Source: Chondrus crispus
Lineage: Eukaryota; Rhodophyta; Florideophyceae; Gigartinales; Gigartinaceae
NCBI RefSeq assembly: GCF_000350225.1
Contig: NW_005179217.1
Coordinates: 1-64,000, forward strand
DNA: 64,000 nucleotides
Direction of reading: 5' to 3'
The translations under genes and the position numbers were made by a program. Below the pieces are notes generated by a model that saw only the letters and a program-made list of their open reading frames with translations, did not search any database and had not been told where the DNA came from. Positions 54,158 through 64,000 of the stretch are shown piece after piece (positions within the stretch are counted from its first letter, which is position 1; each line of letters starts with the position of its first letter).

Positions 54158-54647
54158 TGTCGGAAAACCTCTATGACAAGGTTGTCCTTTCTTAGTCAGG
54201 TCTGATTCCAACACAGGCGCACAGGAGCCTGAGTCGTTCCTAGAGCGGAACGCGAATCGGGTGAAGACGTGGTTACGGAGTCCGCACAGGAGGGCTCCGC
54301 CAATGTAGCAATAAAGCTTCAGTTGTTTATTCTTGATCGTCTTACCGAGAGGGGAATGGAAAGAGCTTCAAGGAGAAGCTCTTAGCCTAGTTCGCAGCGT
54401 ACGCACTTTCTTGCCTCCTTGCTGATAACGAAACTTCGCGTCCGCTTGCACTAACGCACTAACTAAAAACCCACGACCTTTGGTCTTTGGTGACCCTTCC
54501 CTTCTATAGCCGCGACCATTCCGACCCTTTCTCCCAATTCCTTCTTGATCTAATCCGATGAGCAATAAGAGATCACAGAATAGGTCTGGGACTTCTGTAA
54601 TGCTGTATCATCTTACAGCACACCACGCGAGCGTGTCCCGTTCGACA
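54158..54647 (-). repeat. E4 3' LTR
   Basis: 490 bp. On the minus strand it starts TGTCGAACGGG and ends GGTTTTCCGACA; the ends TGTCG/CGACA are inverted. It differs from the other LTR at two sites that I can see (54361 and 54578 regions). AGAAAATCCCCGAG precedes it and may be the polypurine tract. Confidence 0.9.
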
Positions 54648-54677
54648 CTCGGGGATTTTCTGAGAACAAAGTCGTGG

Positions 54678-57600
54678 TCACTTGCCTTTTTGCTTACTGC
54701 GAAGCAGTGTCCGAACCACCCACTGCTGAACAGGGGTATCCAGGCGCCCAGTATCAAGCAATCTCTCAAGTGCGGGGCACAGGGCGGCTTTTGTCAGTCC
54801 GTCTGCAGGATTGTCTTCGGACTTGATCCATCCGACGTTGCTGATCTCTTGCCGGCTGTACGCGTCGCGTGCTGCCTCAATGTCTATCATGAGACGCTTT
54901 TCCGTTGTCGTGGTAGACTTCACAATTGTTTTGAAAAGACTGTCAGAATCCGTCAACATGGCGAGAGATAGATTTTGTCCTGAGATGCGATTCAAATCGT
55001 GACGGAGGAGGTATGCATAGTCAAAGCCGTCGGCGAAGGCGAGCACCTCTGCGCCCATCACAGACCTCGTGACGCGTTTGCTCTTATACGAACTGAAATG
55101 GAGTATGTTGCACTTGCCGCTGCCGTCACACAAAAGTACTATAAAGCCCAGTTGTGATCGAAGCTCGGGGGTGTTGGCGAACGACGAGTCGGTAAACACG
55201 CGTAGTGACAGGGTATTCTTGTCCAATATCTGCTGCATGATGCCTCTCCGAGGCCTAGCGTGGATCCGTTTGACGGTGTCATTCAAATTCTTGACGTGTT
55301 TTGCGTTGAATTTCGACTCCGTGACTTGGGCAGCTAAGTTGACTGCGGCGGATATATCGGGGCGTGTATGTGTCAGCCAAGCGAGCTCGTGTCTTTTTGA
55401 ACGGAATTCAGCAAATGTGCATTGTTTTGAAAGCGAGGAGATCTTCTTGGCAAATCGCTCCTGATGCATGAGGTAGCCATCTTCAGTTTTCTCTATCTGG
55501 ATGCCTGCGAATTGGAAATTGTCGTTCTCCCGCGGCTTCGATTGAAATCGATCTCCAGTTTTCTTTGATTCCTTTTCGAATTCATCATCTCCCGTACCGA
55601 TGGTGTCGTCGACGTACGCGCCTGTCATACCTTTAAGTTTACCTTCTACGACTTTGAAGAACAGGGACAGATCGCCAGTAGTTGGTCGCATGTTGAGGTC
55701 TTGCTGTAAGTGCTTCGAGAATGTCTCATGCCAGTAGTCGCCAGAGTCCGCTAAGCCATACAGCGGTTTTAGTAGTCTTAATAACTGGTCCGACGACAGA
55801 TTAAATTCCTTTGTAGGCTTGACGTACACCTCACGCATTAATTTATCGGCACTCTGGAGGTATGCCTGTGATACGTCCTGTGACCATATGCGGAACCCAA
55901 AAACCGCTGCGATGGCGATGAGGACTCGAACGGAACCTTGTCGCAGGTTGGTGCTGTTGTGCACCAGCATGTTTTTCTCGATATCCGTGTGACCCTGGAC
56001 GACAAAGTGAGCTTTGTATAATTCACCCTCAGTGCGGACGTTCTTGATCGCAAGGACGAAACGGCCGCCGAGGACGTTGGCGTCAGACGGGACATCTTCG
56101 CGGCACACGACTTCATAAACTCCTCGTTCGGCAAGACCGGCGAGCTCCTTTGCTTTGGCATCATCGAACATCCCTGAGCGGCTCCTCGAATCGGCGGGGT
56201 GCAGGACTTCAGTGACTAATACTCCGGGGGGCGGGTTGGATGTAAATTGCTCCATCCCATCGAATAGGCGTTTCAGTTCTCTGTCGCCCTGTTCTTTGGG
56301 CATGGGTATCACTTGCGACAGGTTGTAGTGCTGCTCCTTTCCGTCCCAGTCGACATATACCTCCTTTTCCATGATCTTCACAACTCGATATGGCCCCAAC
56401 CATTCTTTCTCTTTCTCTCGATAGACCAGGACCTCATCCCCCGGCCTGATGTCGTATCTAGTGGCTGGTGGAAGCTTTGATTTAAGTGCTTGCTGGATGC
56501 GTAGTTGCGCTGTGATTATCGCCATTTCGAGTTTTGCCGCCTCTAAAGCTGCCATACGTTCTCGCTGAGCTGGCAACTGTGCGTTCACTACCGGAAATGC
56601 AGGATCAACTCCATAGACTAACCGTGAGGGGACATAACCGTTCGGTCCTAGTGTATCGTTGGCGGCCTTTACAGCAAGGCGAATAGCAATCTCGGGATCG
56701 AGCTTCGGATACTGCGAACGAATGACTCGAAATATCCGCCGTAGAGGGGCGTGATATCTTTCACCGATTCCGATCGAATTGTGGCTCTGTGTTCCTGATA
56801 ATTGAAGATCGATACCATGTAGCGTAGTGATGTCGTCCCAAAACTTGGAAGTGAAGACAGAGCCCTGGTCAGCACGGATACGATTGGGGATACCGACGTA
56901 CACTGTAACCCACGCCTCTAAGAACGCATCCCATACATGCCTAGCGGACAGACTCTTCGGAAGGGCGACATTTTGATAACCAGTATGGGTATCGACGACG
57001 TGGAGGATAGGATTACCGCCAACCCAGAAGAGGTCTACGGCGACTTCGTGATTAAAAATCACCTCATCACTCGGCAATGATACTCTAAAACGATACGGAC
57101 GAATACCGAAACGCTTGCATCCTGCACACTTGTCTACGATATCTTGGATGATAGTGGGTGTATCGTTCTTGACGCGATCTGGAGTGCCTCGTTTCAGGAG
57201 GTTGAGCAGCTTCTGTACGGAAGGATGAAAGAAGTGTAGGTGTAGTCGCTCGAGTTCGGTGCGGGTGTACATAACCTCGTGTAAGTCCCATCGAACGAAC
57301 ATGTGACCGTGTGCTCTAACTATCGGTACTTGCCAGCCACCAATTTTGCTGACGAGGACGTTGTCAGTGTTGTCCGCGACGAGCTTGTGTCGGTCTAGTA
57401 GATCCAGACCGAATAGTAGGGGAACATCAGCATCCACGACATCCACCCAAAACGGTAGATAACAACCTCTCTTGATTCGCATTCTTACTTTTATCATACC
57501 GAGACTTGCGCGAATGCCATCTCCAAACTTGTACGAGTATGGTGACTGGATCAGCTTGAAGGGCTGCTTGCGAGCACGACAGTATGCCTTCGCTTGGTCG

Positions 57601-57894
57601 AGACCGCAGACTGACTTCTGGGCGCCGGTGTCAGCGCACGCACCTTCAAAGAAGCGACTGTTATACTGGCGAAAGCCGTCAGGTCGGGTGACATTCACTT
57701 TTAGCACCTCCTTGACGATCCGACCAGAGTAGTGCGGACTTGAGATTGGGGTTGTGGTACGCACGTTCCCGAAAAATCGGGGGTAGCTCGGGCGCGTCCT
57801 TCCCTTGCCAATTCTTTCGGGCGTCTTGTCCGGAGGGTCTTTGTGCCTGAGTATCGGGACTTGCTGGCAAATCAAGCCCCGTTGCAAAAATCCT
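54678..57894 (-). CDS. pol: E4 Pol polyprotein (protease-integrase-RT-RNase H)
   Basis: The frame opens after a TGA at about 57895. It has no ATG before the gag overlap (nearest start-like codon TTG at 57887), so expression by -1 frameshifting is expected. About 1070 aa: protease ACADTGAQKS at about 86, a LLFGLDLLD tail, an integrase zinc finger (LHLHFFHPSVQKL, CAGC), and a core with D, D (RADQGS) and E (GIGERYHAPLR). A C-terminal domain with VLVYREKEKEWLGPYRVV follows. The RT has SQDVSQAYLQSAD, LLKPLYGLADSGDYWHE and YVDD at about 757. RNase H has FTDSSF, GAEVLAF and NPADGLTKA. All visible catalytic residues are present. Confidence 0.9.
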
Positions 57895-59584
57895 CAGTGG
57901 CATCCGGATCGTCATCGGGATCCGTATCATCCATTAGGTTATCTGGCATTTCGAAGTGAGCATTGTGATTAATGGCAGCTTCGCGCGCGGTGCCTTTTGT
58001 CAACTGTGTCATCAGCTGCTCTTTCGCGGTCTCTTGCTCGATCCCTTCCTCCTCGTCCTCTTGCGTGTGGATAAAGGTCTCCATCATGTCTTGAGCAAGA
58101 TCATCGACAACGTCTGCTATGTTTACCTTTGGAGAAGTCGAGTTGCGGCTTGCGGATTTCATCCTGTTTCTCACCACGCGCTGCATGTCTAGTGGCTCTT
58201 TGCATCGGAACCAGCGACACCCGACCTTGCCACAGTTGTGACACGTGAGCGAATCGCGATCTGGTGATTGTTTGCGAGGCCAGCGTTCCTTCGGATACGA
58301 GAACTGACGTGGTCCGTGGCCAAAAGAGCCGCGGTTGTTACCATGATGCTTTGGGACGATTGAGTTACGACTGCTCGGCTCGGTGCCATACCGACCCTGT
58401 CCTGCAAAGTTCGTCGACTTCCACCGTGCAGTCCTGAAATTACTACTTCCCTCGATGTTGTTGGCCTTTGCTGCCTCATGTTTCGTGGTTTGTTGCAGAG
58501 AGTATTCTAGTTTCTCGATGAGCGTGTGATAGTGCAGTTCATTCGCAGTAACGTTGGACAATACACTACGAGCCCATTCTTTACCCAGCACGGCCTGCTG
58601 CAGGTGAAGCATTTTTGCTCTGTCGGAGCGATCTTCAGGATGGGACATCGGGGTGAGTCTGTCAATTTCATCGATGGTTTTGCGCAGCGCCTGAGCTTCG
58701 GAAGTTTCCCCGACCACTTCAAATTGTGACGTATGGATCTGGTCCAAGCGATGAGAAATGTAATCTTGTTTAGCTGCGGATGCGTAGCGGTCGTGGAAAC
58801 GACGTAAGACTTCTCCCCAATTGGATATTCTGCCCTCTATCTCGTTGATGAAGAACTGAAGTGCGGCGCCATCCAGCAGATAATGCAAGAAATTAATCTT
58901 GTCAGCGCCAGTTACTTTGTTTTGATTGCACATGAATTGATATCGAGAGAGTTTAGTCAGCCAGTCTTCGTCCCTTTTTCCCCAAAACTTCTGTCTTTCT
59001 CAAGAATACGCAATGCTCAATCCTTTTGCACCATTGTTAGAGTTTGTCGCGGTGAACTGCGGAGTATGTGGTGAAATCGGGACGGGGTTTGCAAACGGTG
59101 CAGAAACTGGGCTTTGAATGGGGGAATTGGGTGCAAAGGTCCCTCGCTTAATTGCTTTGAATTGAGCAACGGCTCTCTCACGTTCTCCTGCATCTTCCGG
59201 GCGATTCCAAATAGTGTAGAGTAGCCTGTTGACAATGAGACCTCCTGAGGCTCCAGTTGAAGGCGTGTCTACCCCGTGTTCGTTTAAGAAGGATCGTATT
59301 TTCTTGTAGATTTCGTAGTTGACGGTAATCATGGGATCGACTAGCTCACGAGGTTCGAGGTCTTCACGTATCTGAGACAGAAGATCTTCCCCTGTGGGGA
59401 TGGGGAGCTGCGTGGAATAACCTGTGAACAAGTTGTAAATTCCTTCTTGATGAGCGTTGCTTAGACGGATGTTTCCAAATGGGCCGACATGGGAGTTTGT
59501 CGGAGGGGGATCGTCAGACAGCGATGGTATCGGGGGAGGTGGGTTCGAGGGCATTGTTTCTTGGTCTTGTTCTAAGGATGACAA
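57872..59584 (-). pseudogene. gag: E4 Gag, interrupted by in-frame TGA
   Basis: From the ATG at 59584 a 194-aa Pro-rich N-terminal part ends at TGA 59002-59000. The same frame continues directly (ERQKFWGKRDEDWLTKLSRY) into the capsid-like core (DKINFLHYLLDGAALQFF), then a knuckle CHNCGKVGCRWFRC, which is Cx2Cx4Cx4C with no His, and an acidic tail to TGA at 57874-57872. The TGA could come from CGA. If it is real, readthrough or a second initiation would be needed to make the nucleocapsid part. Confidence 0.8.
57886..57890 (-). promoter_or_regulatory. E4 -1 frameshift site (TTTTT)
   Basis: The gag frame reads GAT TTT TGC, and the shifted frame reads ATT TTT GCA only if moved forward and TTT TTG CAA if moved back. 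A TGA closes the -1 frame about 5 bases upstream and the gag TGA lies 12 bases downstream, so the switch must happen across this T run. Confidence 0.6.
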
Positions 59585-59607
59585 AGAAGCCTTCCTTAAT
59601 TCCGGAA

Positions 59608-60097
59608 TGTCGGAAAACCTCTATGACAAGGTTGTCCTTTCTTAGTCAGGTCTGATTCCAACACAGGCGCACAGGAGCCTGAGTCGTTCCTAGAGCGGAA
59701 CGCGAATCGGGTGAAGACGTGGTTACGGAGTCCGCACAGGAGGGCTCCGCCAATGTAGCAATAAAGCTTCAGTTGTTTATTCTTGATCGTCTTACCGAGA
59801 GGGGAATGGAGAGAGCTTCAAGGAGAAGCTCTTAGCCTAGTTCGCAGCGTACGCACTTTCTTGCCTCCTTGCTGATAACGAAACTTCGCGTCCGCTTGCA
59901 CTAACGCACTAACTAAAAACCCACGACCTTTGGTCTTTGGTGACCCTTCCCTTCTATAGCCGCGACCATTCCGACCCTTTCTCCCAATTCCTTCTTGATC
60001 TAATCCGATGAGCAATAAGAGATCACTGAATAGGTCTGGGACTTCTGTAATGCTGTATCATCTTACAGCACACCACGCGAGCGTGTCCCGTTCGACA
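59608..60097 (-). repeat. E4 5' LTR
   Basis: 490 bp, same ends as the 3' LTR. The next internal bases on the minus strand, TTCCGGAATTAAGGAAGG, should contain the primer site, but I could not match them to a tRNA. Confidence 0.9.
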
Positions 60098-60111
60098 GTT
60101 CACATCGCTGG

Positions 60112-62532
60112 TAATGCGTATCTACAGAATATATCTATGCTGTGCATTGTACAGTACCCTTAAGGGTACAGCAAGCTTCTCATGTCGAGAAACCCGCATG
60201 CAGATGCACAACTGCTGGATTATGCATCCACCTACTGTATGCAAAACAGCACTACAATTAGAGCACTGCCATTAGGGCACCTTTCCTCGACACCCAAATA
60301 AAGCCGTCGTCGCCTCCCCCACCGATAGAGGAAGGAGGCATCGAGTGTTCTTGGCATCACATGGATAAAGCGAGAGCGACGCATTGTTGCCGTCTACTAC
60401 ATTGTTGTCGTCTTCACGCTGTATGTCACCAAAGTGTCGCAGAATGAACAAGCACTCGCAGTGACGAGTGGCTCTGACGCTCTTCAGAACCTGCCGGTGC
60501 GGATACCGTCTCAAACGCCGAGATGGCCTTCCACTTTCCCTAGAAGAAACAAGCGTACTGTGCAGTAAATTGCTTCACAAGCCGCCCTGTCCTGTGTTTT
60601 GCGAAGAAAGCAGCTCTTCGAAACATTCCCTTCCCTCTCCCCACGTTTCAATCTATCCTTCTTGTTCGCCCCTCCCTCCCGCCAGCCATGACTCTTCTCC
60701 AGCAGTTAGACGTCACGCCCGACTTTAGCTTTTCCACTGTTCAAACGTCCGGCGACAATGTCAATGGCCTCATCATATCTCTGCTCACTGTCTTCATCAT
60801 CTCCAACATTCTGTCAGTCACTTCCAAGCTCATCTTTAGCTCCCAGGAAAAGAGCTTCGAATATTCCTCTTGGATCCGCTCCTTCATCTTTGTGAGCAGC
60901 GACGACCCATCCGCATTTTCTCCTGGATTTGGCACAGGTACTCATACAAGGAGAAGGGCTGCACACGTTACAGGAACGAAATCCAACTCCGCAGGCTTCT
61001 CCTCCCCCTTCTGGCGAGGCTCTTCATTTTGGTTACTGCCATCACCTCTGTTGCCATCTCCATCCCGAGTGAAAAGCGTCTGAGTGGGTGTGAGAAGGGC
61101 GACTTTCGAATCCACATGGACCCTAACGTTCGAAAGCCAGCTCCGGATTTAAATAGGGTTTGCGCCGACATTCCGCTGACAACTACACTAGGCGAAGTCA
61201 GGTCCTTTGCGTCGTACTGTTCTTGCTTAGCGGAGTTAGGGTTTGAAATTGTTCCTGAGGGGGAAGGTCAAGCCATAATTTTGTCGATGACTAACCGCAG
61301 GGGTCGTCTAAGGACGATAATAAGTAGTAGGGGGGAGGTTGCGTCAAGTGACTTTTACATCCAGTGGGTTCAGGACAGACGGCAAAGAGAGAACGACACA
61401 TCGCTCCTCTTCACAAATTTTAATAAGATCGATTCTGATGTTCATCTCCAAGTCATGGCCAACGCACTCCGTTCAGAGACAGGAAAAGAGTGCAACATCA
61501 TAGTTGCCGCTGACGATACGTCGGAAGAGACTGGCTCTAAATTGAAAGGGCAGGGATTGGATTGCGATTTTGATGCCCTCAGTCTCATAGCAAGGGTCCA
61601 AGCGTATGTCACAGGCTCATTGACGTTACAGAAGCTTGGACGAGGCGAAAGGGATAATCGGTTGGAGTTGACTCCCTCCACCGGCGAAGTGCGTGAAACG
61701 GCTACATGTCCAATTGACGTTGTTGTAAGTCGCCCGATTGCCAACATCCTTCCGCTCGCCCTCATGCTCGTCGTGTGGGTCGTCATTAACATACTCGTCA
61801 GCATTTACACGTCTAGGCGGGGAAACGCTTTCGACATGGGCTTCCATGTCATCAAGGAAGCACTGGGGCACGACACGACTTCCAACCCTCTGGAAGAAAA
61901 CTCGAATCGCGGAGAGGCGATGGAACTGCCCTTGCGCAAATGGCGCTGCGGCGCGGGCGGCGCGCATGAAGGCTTCATCGGACGAGATGGAGATGTCCTA
62001 GTGCAGGGCTTTGACTCCTTTACAAGCGTGTGTGGTTGCACGCAAGTGGTGACGGAGATAGAAGCGGCGAGTGCGCTGGCGGAGTCTGCGCCTGGTACGG
62101 CGGCTCCTGGTGGCAGGCTATGGCACGGGGCTGCGCAATGGCAGGTGCAGCAGCAGGCTGACGATAAAGCGATGCAGACGGTCCCGGTGAGCCACACGTG
62201 GTCCGGATCAGGACTGTCGCAGCAGTCGCGCGAACCGGGGCCACCTTTTAGGGCGCTGCCTCCCGCCATGCAGAATTCGCCGGTGTCGGAGCCGCCACAT
62301 CATTAGTAGCTACGCGCGCCGACTTGAAGTTTAGCACCACCGGCCTGTAACTTGAACGTGATTTAAAGCACTGCAGGGGATACACAACAACGCCCTCTGA
62401 GTGCAGTGCGCAGCAAGATCACGTTCATTTAATTTACTCCGCTTCAACGGAAGACCCAATTATGAGGTCTTTTAGGATTTCGCAGCAAGACCAGATCATG
62501 GGCTTTAGTAAAAGTCTTACTAAGTAAAAACC
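60112..62532 (+). repeat. duplicated segment, copy B (no Copia insertion)
   Basis: It matches 1718-8937 minus the Copia element. E4 ends 10 bp before its left edge (after the duplication) and an E5 LTR starts at its right edge. Confidence 0.85.
60688..62306 (+). pseudogene. copy B of the membrane-protein family, frameshifted
   Basis: One C is missing at about 60907 (GACGACCCATCC, where copies A and C have GACGACCCCATCC). The frame from the ATG at 60688 therefore ends at 61083 in unrelated codons. The homologous frame continues to 62306 and is otherwise open, with the second (LLLPLLARLFILVTAITSVA) and third (ILPLALMLVVWVVINILVS) hydrophobic segments and the Ala/Ser-rich tail. It preserves the site that Copia C1 occupies in copy A. 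Confidence 0.85.
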
Positions 62533-63039
62533 TGTTGCGTACTCGTGCTTTTTCCTCGGTTCCGCCGCGGCAAGTCGTACAGGGACAGTCTATCCCACTC
62601 TGCCTTCTCCATCCTGGAGAAGCGCTGGCAGAGTCGTTTATTTAGGTAACGCTGCCACTCTCCCGGCCCCCTCAGTCTCAGCTGCGGTAGGGGACACCTG
62701 TCCCCTGTGAGCCTATCCCCGAGCACATATGCGCCGCGTCCGGCGCAGGAGCTCTCCCAGCCATTCAGCGCTCGGGGACTACAGTGATCTCCACCGAATG
62801 ACAGTCGGCAGTGCCGCCCATCCCGGGCGGACGCTGACATGTGTGGTTCATCTATGAGAACGGCACCCATGCGCCACTTGTGTTCATTGCCAATCACAGG
62901 CGTCTACGTCTCCTGGCTGCTACCCAGCCAGGTGCGTGATGTTGCGAATTACGATATCGTACTTCTATCAGTTGGGGGCGGCTCCAGACGCAGCAGTCCC
63001 CCATGCATCGTCGGGCCGGAAGGCCGAGCGGTGGCATCG

Positions 63040-63540
63040 TCACAGGGACGCCACCAACTTCTGTTGACGAGGCGTGCCATTCTTGCGTACGTCCTGGATA
63101 TACTCATCCACAAGTATCGGCACGTCCTCTTTTAGCGATGTCAGAGAAACCCAGGAGCTTTCGCTACTGTCGAAACCTCTCCACTGGGTGAGCAATTCCA
63201 CTTTTTCCCCGACTTGGCGAATGTCGTGAAAGTCGCTCACAACAAGGAGCTCGTTCTGTTGGTAAGCCAATTGATTTCTGACTTCCTCCGTTACTTCGAA
63301 TTCCTTATTCCTGAAATATTTGAGCCTGCGGCCGTGCACATCAGTTCTTTTCCCAGACAAAAGATTCTCGACCAAAAAAATGTACTCAGAGGCAAGAAAC
63401 AACTGTTTATGGGCCTGTCCACTTGACCGCCGGCTTGGTTCCTCTGATCTTTTGAAAGCTGCCTCGCAGCACAAAATCTCCTGCGATGAAGTTGATCGGA
63501 CGTACGTTGGTCCGCGTATTGTGTCTCTGGATCTCCTTCT
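63040..63540 (-). pseudogene. E5 integrase C-terminus with chromodomain-like module
   Basis: Two frames are needed. One holds HNTRTNVRPINFIAGDFVLR, the usual integrase GDxVL motif, and stops at a TAA near 63415. The other continues with SEYIFLVENLLSGKRTDVHG, NQLAYQQNELLVVSDFHDI and the chromo-like VELLTQWRGFDSSESSWVSL to 63040. Chromodomains direct Gypsy integration to particular chromatin. The indel near 63415 makes this copy defective. Confidence 0.7.
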
Positions 63541-63945
63541 CACGTGTGGCGGTTGTTCGAGATTTCACGTCGCGCGCGACGTGAAATCAGAGCGCCCTGT
63601 GTTTTTTCAATTCGGACAAGCCGTTCAGAGTGGACTTCATCAATCGATGGGACACGAACAGAACCTCCAATCCTAGTCGTGACAGAGCGCAATGGTGTGT
63701 CCTGGGGAAGCCCAGTGAATACGTTGAGGGCGCAGCGACGACCTAAGCGTTGCAGCGGGGATGAATTAAGTACCGATTGTACTACAGGTATGACATCAGG
63801 CCAGGATCTGTGCGGGAATTGGAATTCTGAGAGCAGCGCTCGCGTGGCACGTAACAGTTCGCGGCATACCACCTCGACCGTGCCATTGCTCCAAGGGCAA
63901 TATGCTAATGTGAAGTGGCGAGATCCTCCGGCTCGGTAGCAAGTC
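63541..63945 (-). pseudogene. E5 Gypsy integrase, catalytic C-terminal part
   Basis: RHFTLAYCPWSNGTVEVVCR at about 63940-63880 contains the third catalytic acid (E of TVEVV) of the DDE integrase. PDVIPVVQSVLNSSPLQRLG and ALNVFTGLPQDTPL follow, as in Ty3/Gypsy integrases. 63946-64000 reads in another frame, so the upstream part is also shifted or rearranged. Confidence 0.75.
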
Positions 63946-64000
63946 TTTCCTCAAACCATTTCTTTACAGAGGCATCATTTGCATCGCGAAGCTCCTCCGC

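Larger units (their letters stand above)
54158..60097 (-). mobile_element. E4: full-length Copia-like retrotransposon, 5940 bp
   Basis: Both LTRs are 490 bp and the element is flanked by the 5-bp duplication GTTCA (54153-54157 and 60098-60102). Gag and pol overlap in different frames. The domain order is protease, integrase, RT, RNase H. It shares the GERYHxPLR integrase motif with E2 and E3. Only one in-frame TGA (in gag) was seen, so it is the least damaged member of its clade in the window. Confidence 0.92.
62533..64000 (-). mobile_element. E5: 3' part of a Ty3/Gypsy element
   Basis: The element continues beyond the window. It includes the integrase C-terminal half, a linker and a chromodomain-like end. 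The 3' LTR probably starts at 62898 (minus strand TGTGATTGG) and ends at 62533 (ACGCAACA). The outer end is supported by where copies A and B stop matching; the inner end is tentative because no clear polypurine tract precedes it. Confidence 0.65.

Overview
This is a stretch of eukaryotic nuclear DNA. There are no operons, Shine-Dalgarno-spaced genes or CRISPR arrays. The window is packed with LTR retrotransposons, DNA transposons and MITEs, plus a few long, apparently intron-less host-type genes. Short-LTR Copia elements, compact uninterrupted ORFs and an NB-ARC/WD40 protein suggest an alga, and a red alga would fit. That is a guess from content, not a demonstrated identity.

Layout. 1-1715: the 5' half of a Copia-like element on the minus strand (E1: 147-bp LTR, tRNA-iMet-half primer site, gag, start of a protease in the -1 frame). 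1718-8937: copy A of a three-helix membrane-protein gene, split by an almost intact 4.8-kb Copia element (C1) with identical 368-bp LTRs and a 5-bp target duplication. 8938-11770: non-coding DNA with a MITE and a roughly 1-kb TIR element. 12278-15809: a 3'-truncated Copia-like element (E2). 15810-18766: an LTR split by a pogo/Tigger-like transposon. 18767-30130: a second related element (E3) whose gag is split by a 7.9-kb PIF/Harbinger element. That Harbinger carries its own transposase, an accessory gene, a captured piece of ClpX and a solo LTR. 30157-31172: a frameshifted cysteine-protease-like gene. 31701-33489: a repeat (Y1) holding a nested 1.25-kb TIR element; its empty counterpart (Y2) lies at 40672-41133. 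35074-39279: a 1401-aa NB-ARC protein with ten nearly identical WD40 repeats. 40192-40270: two adjacent perfect palindromes. 43743-45392: copy C of the membrane gene. About 46190-46600: a 93-bp minisatellite. About 46640-54150: an AT-rich island with a tyrosine recombinase, a GCR1-like protein and a RING protein. 54158-60097: a full-length Copia-like element (E4) with a 5-bp target duplication. 60112-62532: copy B of the membrane gene. 62533-64000: the 3' part of a Ty3/Gypsy element with a chromodomain-like C terminus (E5).

Common threads. E1, E2 and E4 (and probably E3) appear to make Pol by a -1 shift near homopolymer runs, and they have non-CCHC zinc knuckles. C1 is a conventional single-frame Copia with a CCHC knuckle. 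Most ORFs carry in-frame stops or single-base frameshifts, and all three membrane-gene copies are broken, each differently. The nesting gives a relative order of events. E3 and the LTR came first, pogo and Harbinger later, and the solo LTR later than the Harbinger. The C1 insertion is recent, because its LTRs look identical.
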